A stretch of 64,000 nt of DNA from NCBI RefSeq assembly GCF_001625215.2, contig NC_030381.2:35710689-35774688 (forward strand). The letters run 5' to 3'. The translations under genes were made by a program, and so were the position numbers. Shown here in pieces: positions 59,503-64,000 of the stretch. Below the pieces are notes generated by a model. It saw only the letters and a list, made by a program, of their open reading frames with translations, was not told the DNA's origin and made no database searches. Numbering within the stretch: the stretch's first letter is position 1; every line of letters begins with the position of its first letter. The stretch is from Daucus carota subsp. sativus. Its lineage: Eukaryota; Streptophyta; Magnoliopsida; Apiales; Apiaceae.

Positions 59503-62055
59503 ATGGCTGTGATTGACAAGGAGTTTGTGGAGGAGAACGAGGTGGTGGAATTGGACGGCGAGGATGACGTCGTTGATGATCCCGAGAAAGGCGACAGTGA
59601 AGTGGAGGAAGATGGAGATGATGATGAAGATGATGATGACGACGATGACGATGAGGATGATGATGATGACGATGATGAGGTGGATGAGCAGGAGGTGTTG
59701 CACACCGCTGGTGGACCGCCGGTTCAGTCGGTAGATGATGAAGATGAAGATGAGGAGGGGGAGGATGATGAGGATGATGATGGCGATGACGATGACGACG
59801 ACGATGACGATGATGACGAAGGCGATGATGAGGAAGCTGAAGAGGTTATTCACTTCTCAATTTAACTATGTGTTTCTGTTTATTAAGCTCTAGAATTCGA
59901 TTAAATTGTGTTTTTCTTAATTTATGTGGTGAATTATTGTTTTTGATTCGGTATGAAATTTTGCAGATCTGGTGAAAATAGGCCTGTTAATTTTGCTAAT
60001 TGTTAAGCTTGTTTGTAAATGATGTGTGCTTTATTTTGGAATCGTGCGGTGAATTAGTGTTCTGGTTGAGTTGATACTCAATATTTGCAGATCTGATAAT
60101 ATTTAGGCTGTTTATTGTGGTAGTTAACCTGTACTTGTGGTTACGTGTTTTGAATGAAGCCAATTTGAAGGCCGCTTGTTGATTTTATGACTTCAGTTTA
60201 GGTGAGTCTTAAATGTGTTTTTATGATTAGGTGTGTGTTCTTTCTTGCAATTGTGTGGTGAGTCTGTATTTAAATCCTGTAGATCTGGTGAAATAAGGTC
60301 TGATTACCGTGTTATGAAGCTTTTCTTATGGTTACTGGTTTTAAATTTGATAGTTTTGAAATCTGTGTGCAGATGATATGACTGATGTCATGTAACAAAC
60401 TTTTTCGAATTGTCTAATTTCTGTGCTCCTGTTTTCAACAGAATTACTTTTTTTGTTTGAATTGTTGAATTTCTGTGCACTTGTTCTTCAACAAAATTAT
60501 GTGTTGTATTTTGTAGGTAAACATGGTTTTAACTCATATCTTGAGCTTTTTGAGATCTGGTGTCTAACATCCATCTGTACTTATGTTCTGTCCCAACAGT
60601 CATTAATTGTTATTATAATTGCTTGTTTGAGAAATTAAAAGCTCTGATAATTCCTCTGGATTGCCTAACTGCAATTAGACGCAATGATGACTGTTTGTGC
60701 TGGTGTCAAACTTTTCCCGGGATCATCTATTTGTTTTCTGTATAGTACTCCCTCCGTTTCAATTTAGATGTCCACTTTGAAAAAAAAATTATGTTTCAAT
60801 TTACTTGTCCACTTCAACTTTCAATGCAAAATCATATTTCCAAAGTCAATTCTACTCCACATATCTTTTATTTATATTTTCTAGATCAATCTCACACCAC
60901 AAGTTGTGATCATTTAATGCAATTAATACATGAACAACCACTTTTCTTAAACTGTGTAATTTTTCAAAAGTGGACATCTATTTTGAAACGGAGGGAGTAG
61001 TTATTAGATCGTAATATAACTGTTTATGCACAGAATTTGTAGCACTTGTCTTTCTTTTAGCACATCTTCTTGCGTGTTTTGCTTGCCATTCTTGTCCTCA
61101 ACAGCTATCATTGATCTTGCAAGTATTCTCACCAACTGAATGGTATTGTAAGTATCTATATACTAAGACTCTTAGAGTTAGAGTAACATCTTAAGTTTGT
61201 ACTCATAGTATTTCTATTCCTGTGTTTACAATGTCTAGTTACCTATTACTTTTCTCAATCATGTACAATTTCTGGTTATTACACTAACACTATTACTAGC
61301 CTTTATAGTGATATATCTGTATATACAGAATAATAGTAGGGACAATAGGCCTGCAAGGATAAGGTACAAGATCATCATTAAGAATATATGAATGACCCAT
61401 TTACTGTAGAAATACCTATTTACCATGTAACTTCTCAATCATGTATATCTTTAAAGCAGAAGCCTTCAAGATATTTTTTCAATGGATCTGCATAAAAGAA
61501 TTTGGTTCTAATTTAGTTATTATGCTAAATTCTTTTGATGCTCACTTGAGACGAGGAGAATAGCCTACTTGCATGGAATTATTTATTAATTGCTTTTGAA
61601 TATATGTGTAAATGTTTTTTTTTTTTTTTGTGTGTTTCTATCATTTAGGGGTTGAGAAAATTGTATATTTAAATGTTTGCTTTATGGGTCTGCAAATATT
61701 CTCCTCCTTTTTTGCTATTACTTATTTAGAAAAATTAATATCTATTTTTTTTTTTGTTTTTACTAAATGTTTTTTGACACATCTTTATATGTTTTAACAA
61801 TCTTTCTGCTTGTAAATAACCCCACAGGAGGATATGGGAACTGAGTACCTGATTAGGCCTGTGGTTGGTGCCGAAGAGGAAGAAGAGGCTAGCGATTTTG
61901 AACCAGAAGAAAATGGTGAGGAAGATGAATTTGATGAAGATGATGACACTGGTGGGAAGGTTGAGGCTCCAGCAAAGAGGAAGAGATCAGACAAAGAAGA
62001 TTCTGATGATTCTGATGATGGTGGAGAGGATGATGTGAGACCATCCAAGAGATAG
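59503..62055 (+). CDS. Highly acidic conserved plant protein, function unknown
   Basis: 189-aa protein in two exons, 59503-59844 and 61828-62055, joined across a 1983-bp intron with matching phase. Exon 1 is nearly all Asp/Glu, with Asp runs built from GAT/GAC repeats. Exon 2 has the better-conserved part: EDMGTEYLIRPVVGAEEEEE, SDFEPEENGEEDEF, then a basic patch PAKRKRSD that could be a nuclear localisation signal, and a basic C-terminus, DDVRPSKR. I recall similar plant proteins under names such as VHS3-like or nucleolin-like, labels due to acidity only. A histone- or nucleolar-binding acidic role is possible but unproven. The initiating ATG follows a CT-rich, TATA-poor leader. Intron 1 contains a Stowaway-like MITE. 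Confidence 0.85.
60748..60997. mobile_element. Stowaway-like MITE, 250 bp
   Basis: The element begins CTCCCTCCGTTTCAATTTAG and ends ATTTTGAAACGGAGGGAG, with TA on both sides (60746-60747 and 60998-60999). Internal TCCACTTCAACTTTCAATG-type segments match the complement of the element at 5218-5477, so both belong to one family. It lies within the intron of the acidic protein gene. Confidence 0.9.
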
Positions 62056-64000
62056 ATGTGGTTTCTTTGGTTGAAGAATGACTGTAACACATAGGTCACT
62101 CTCTTTGACCCTCTCTTAAAATATCCATCTACCCCTCTGTAGAAGGTTGGAATGCTCTATACTGGGTGTTTCTCCTTCATATAATTTTAAGTTACTTTAG
62201 TTTATGGTTGTTTGATCGTAGATTGCATAGTCATATGGTTCCAGAGAACAGTTGGAGACTACTTGATTTAGGTTTTGTGTAAGTTATGAAACTAGTGACA
62301 TTTTAAAGTTCATTTTAATTTTCATCTTTTAGGTATAATGCAGATTACTTGAGCAAGTTTCATGTTGAGAAAGTGGCATTTCAGTTTAATATATCCAGCT
62401 CTCATATAATTGTGTTGGTTTGATCTAATCTGAGTTTCTTTCTGACTGCTGAATTCTTTTTTCCTTCTGAGAACTGATCTGTGGCATCATAAAGAGTGGA
62501 TAGGAGAATGAGAGTAAAAGTGGAGTATGACACATGAATAGCAGTGGATGTGCAAGGTGGGGTAAATTAAATTTGAAAGTTCTGAATGAGATGATATGGT
62601 GGTTTCGTTTCGGGGGATCTGGTATTACGGTAGTCTGGTAGATGTTCTTTGAATGTTGCTCAGTGATTCAAAACATTGTCAAGCAGGGGTAGAGACTGTA
62701 TGGTGTTTGTCTTTTCCAGCGCGAGTTGAATGTTATGTGAATAGTTTAATCCAGCATCGTATTGAGCTCGGCAGTGGGGACCATAGATAATGTATTTCGC
62801 GTGAGAATGAAAGCAAATTGTAGTAACTAAACTTTGCATAAGATGAAAGAAAAAATTAAATGAGATACCGAAATAGTGCAAGAAAAGTAGGTATGCTATG
62901 CTATATACTGAGGGAATTTTTCAAGAATTATAAATACATTTACAGCTAGCTACTTTTGATGACAATGTATTTTAACTGATTGGCTGATTTGCAGGTGGGC
63001 GCCATCGACTACTAACCCAAATTGGAGAGAAAGAGTTAAAGAGATAACAGAGAAGTGGGACCAATGTTCCCAAGCTATTTCCCCACTTCCTCATTGCAAA
63101 GCATCAGCTTGAAGCCCTGAACCAAGGATTGCAGTGGTGACTCGTGTCCATCAGATCTTTTTGGAGGAAAATAAAAACAAAAATCCTTTTCAAGAAATTT
63201 AGTTCTGACTATCTAATCAAGTGTTCCACAAGGTCTAACTTACCATAACTAGTAAAAGTTACATATTATATACTTTCTTTTTTAAATGTATCAGCAAAAT
63301 TATTATAAATTTTATAAATATGAAAATATTAAGAAACCATATATTTTTATATAAGAGGATCTCCCGTCATGAGAACCCTTAGCTAAAAATTACTTTCTTA
63401 TTGTTTCAAATTAATATATAGATATGTATATATATATGCGCGCGCGCGCTCAATTTCAATATAAAAAATTAAATGAGATGGAAGGAATAATAATTTATTA
63501 TATAATAAAATTTTATGTAATATTAAAGTTTTTCAAATTTCGATATCAGTCACGTTTTTGAAAGTCGACATTTCCCTCTTCCACGTAAAAAAAAATATAG
63601 ATTTGAACTTTTTTTTTAAAAACCGAACGTCTTGAAATCTAACTCCCTTGCCATATATAATATTGCTAAAAATATACATATTTAATGGTGTAAGCAAGTC
63701 AAGAGTTTTAAAAATAAACGTGAATAGGATATTTAAAAAAAGAGTTACACTAATATATTTCCAATGCTAAAATCATAAACAAATCATTATAATTTAAAAT
63801 GATTGACGAAAAAAGTTAGTTAAGCATTTTGATATATACTTCAAAAATTATTATTAGATAATCTCATGAAAAAGATATACATATCTACTTATTTTCTTAA
63901 GAAAAAGCAAAGCGCCTTATAACTTATTTAATCAACAGTCTGTTTGGGAAATTTCACTTTCTAAAATTAGGTTTTATTTAAAAACTATCTTTTATATATT
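62056..64000. other. 3' flank of the acidic protein gene and unassigned DNA
   Basis: The first ~400 bp are probably 3' UTR. At 62996-63112, after a TTTGCAG acceptor-like site, an open frame reads WAPSTTNPNWRERVKEITEK and ends at a TGA. It could be the last exon of an unrecognised gene, but no matching upstream exon was found. From 63200 to the end only AT-rich sequence and a short (GC)n at ~63438 are seen. Confidence 0.35.

Noticed and set aside
59476..59853. Minus-strand 125-codon open frame, very hydrophobic
   Set aside because: It is the antisense reading of the Asp-rich exon of the acidic protein; GAT/GAC repeats read as Ile/Val on the other strand. No gene structure supports it.

Overview
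This is plant nuclear DNA from a eudicot. It is AT-rich and the genes are split by GT-AG introns. The content is typical of plants: a CC-NB-ARC-LRR resistance gene, a cytosolic ATP-citrate lyase beta subunit, a PAS-Raf kinase, a class III peroxidase, a pectinesterase, an invertase/pectinesterase inhibitor and a DC1 protein. The species cannot be fixed from the sequence. An asterid would fit, but that is only an impression. There is no sign of bacterial, organellar or viral coding DNA.

Layout. 1-1.4 kb: tandem ~345-bp repeats, probably LTR-derived. 1.5-4.8 kb (+): CNL resistance gene in two exons. 6.2-9.9 kb (+): 13-exon iron-sulfur protein like cyanobacterial LdpA. 10.9-11.5 kb: hAT-type non-autonomous element. 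11.7-18.1 kb (+): ATP-citrate lyase beta gene with a 1-kb intron in its 5' UTR. 18-21.7 kb: nested repeats around an (AT)n tract. 21.8-28.5 kb (+): PAS-Raf-like MAPKKK in 13 exons. 29.5-31.2 kb (-): pectinesterase with non-canonical active-site residues. 31.2-37.4 kb: repeats, including a Gypsy-like LTR remnant, a Stowaway-like element and an element lodged in (TA)n. 37.4-39.4 kb (+): peroxidase. 40.5-41.8 kb: Mutator-like element whose only gene content is a decayed FAR1-type DNA-binding domain. 42.6-43.1 kb (+): PMEI-domain protein. 45.5-47.9 kb (+): DC1 pseudogene broken by two frameshifts and by a 195-bp solo LTR. 49.7-55.7 kb (-): TAF13, with a ~4-kb leader intron full of nested MITEs. 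58.4-59.1 kb: second hAT-type element. 59.5-62.1 kb (+): very acidic small protein in two exons. The rest is repeat-rich or unrecognised.

The genes do not form a pathway. The pectinesterase, peroxidase and PMEI genes lie within 14 kb and all act in the cell wall, but they belong to unrelated families and I treat the proximity as probable coincidence. The most informative parts are the mobile elements. Eight have exact ends and target-site duplications readable by eye: two hAT-like (8-bp TSD), two Harbinger/Tourist-like (TTA/TAA), three Stowaway-like (TA) and one Mutator-like (8-bp). A solo LTR with a 5-bp TSD sits inside the DC1 gene, and removing it restores the reading frame exactly.
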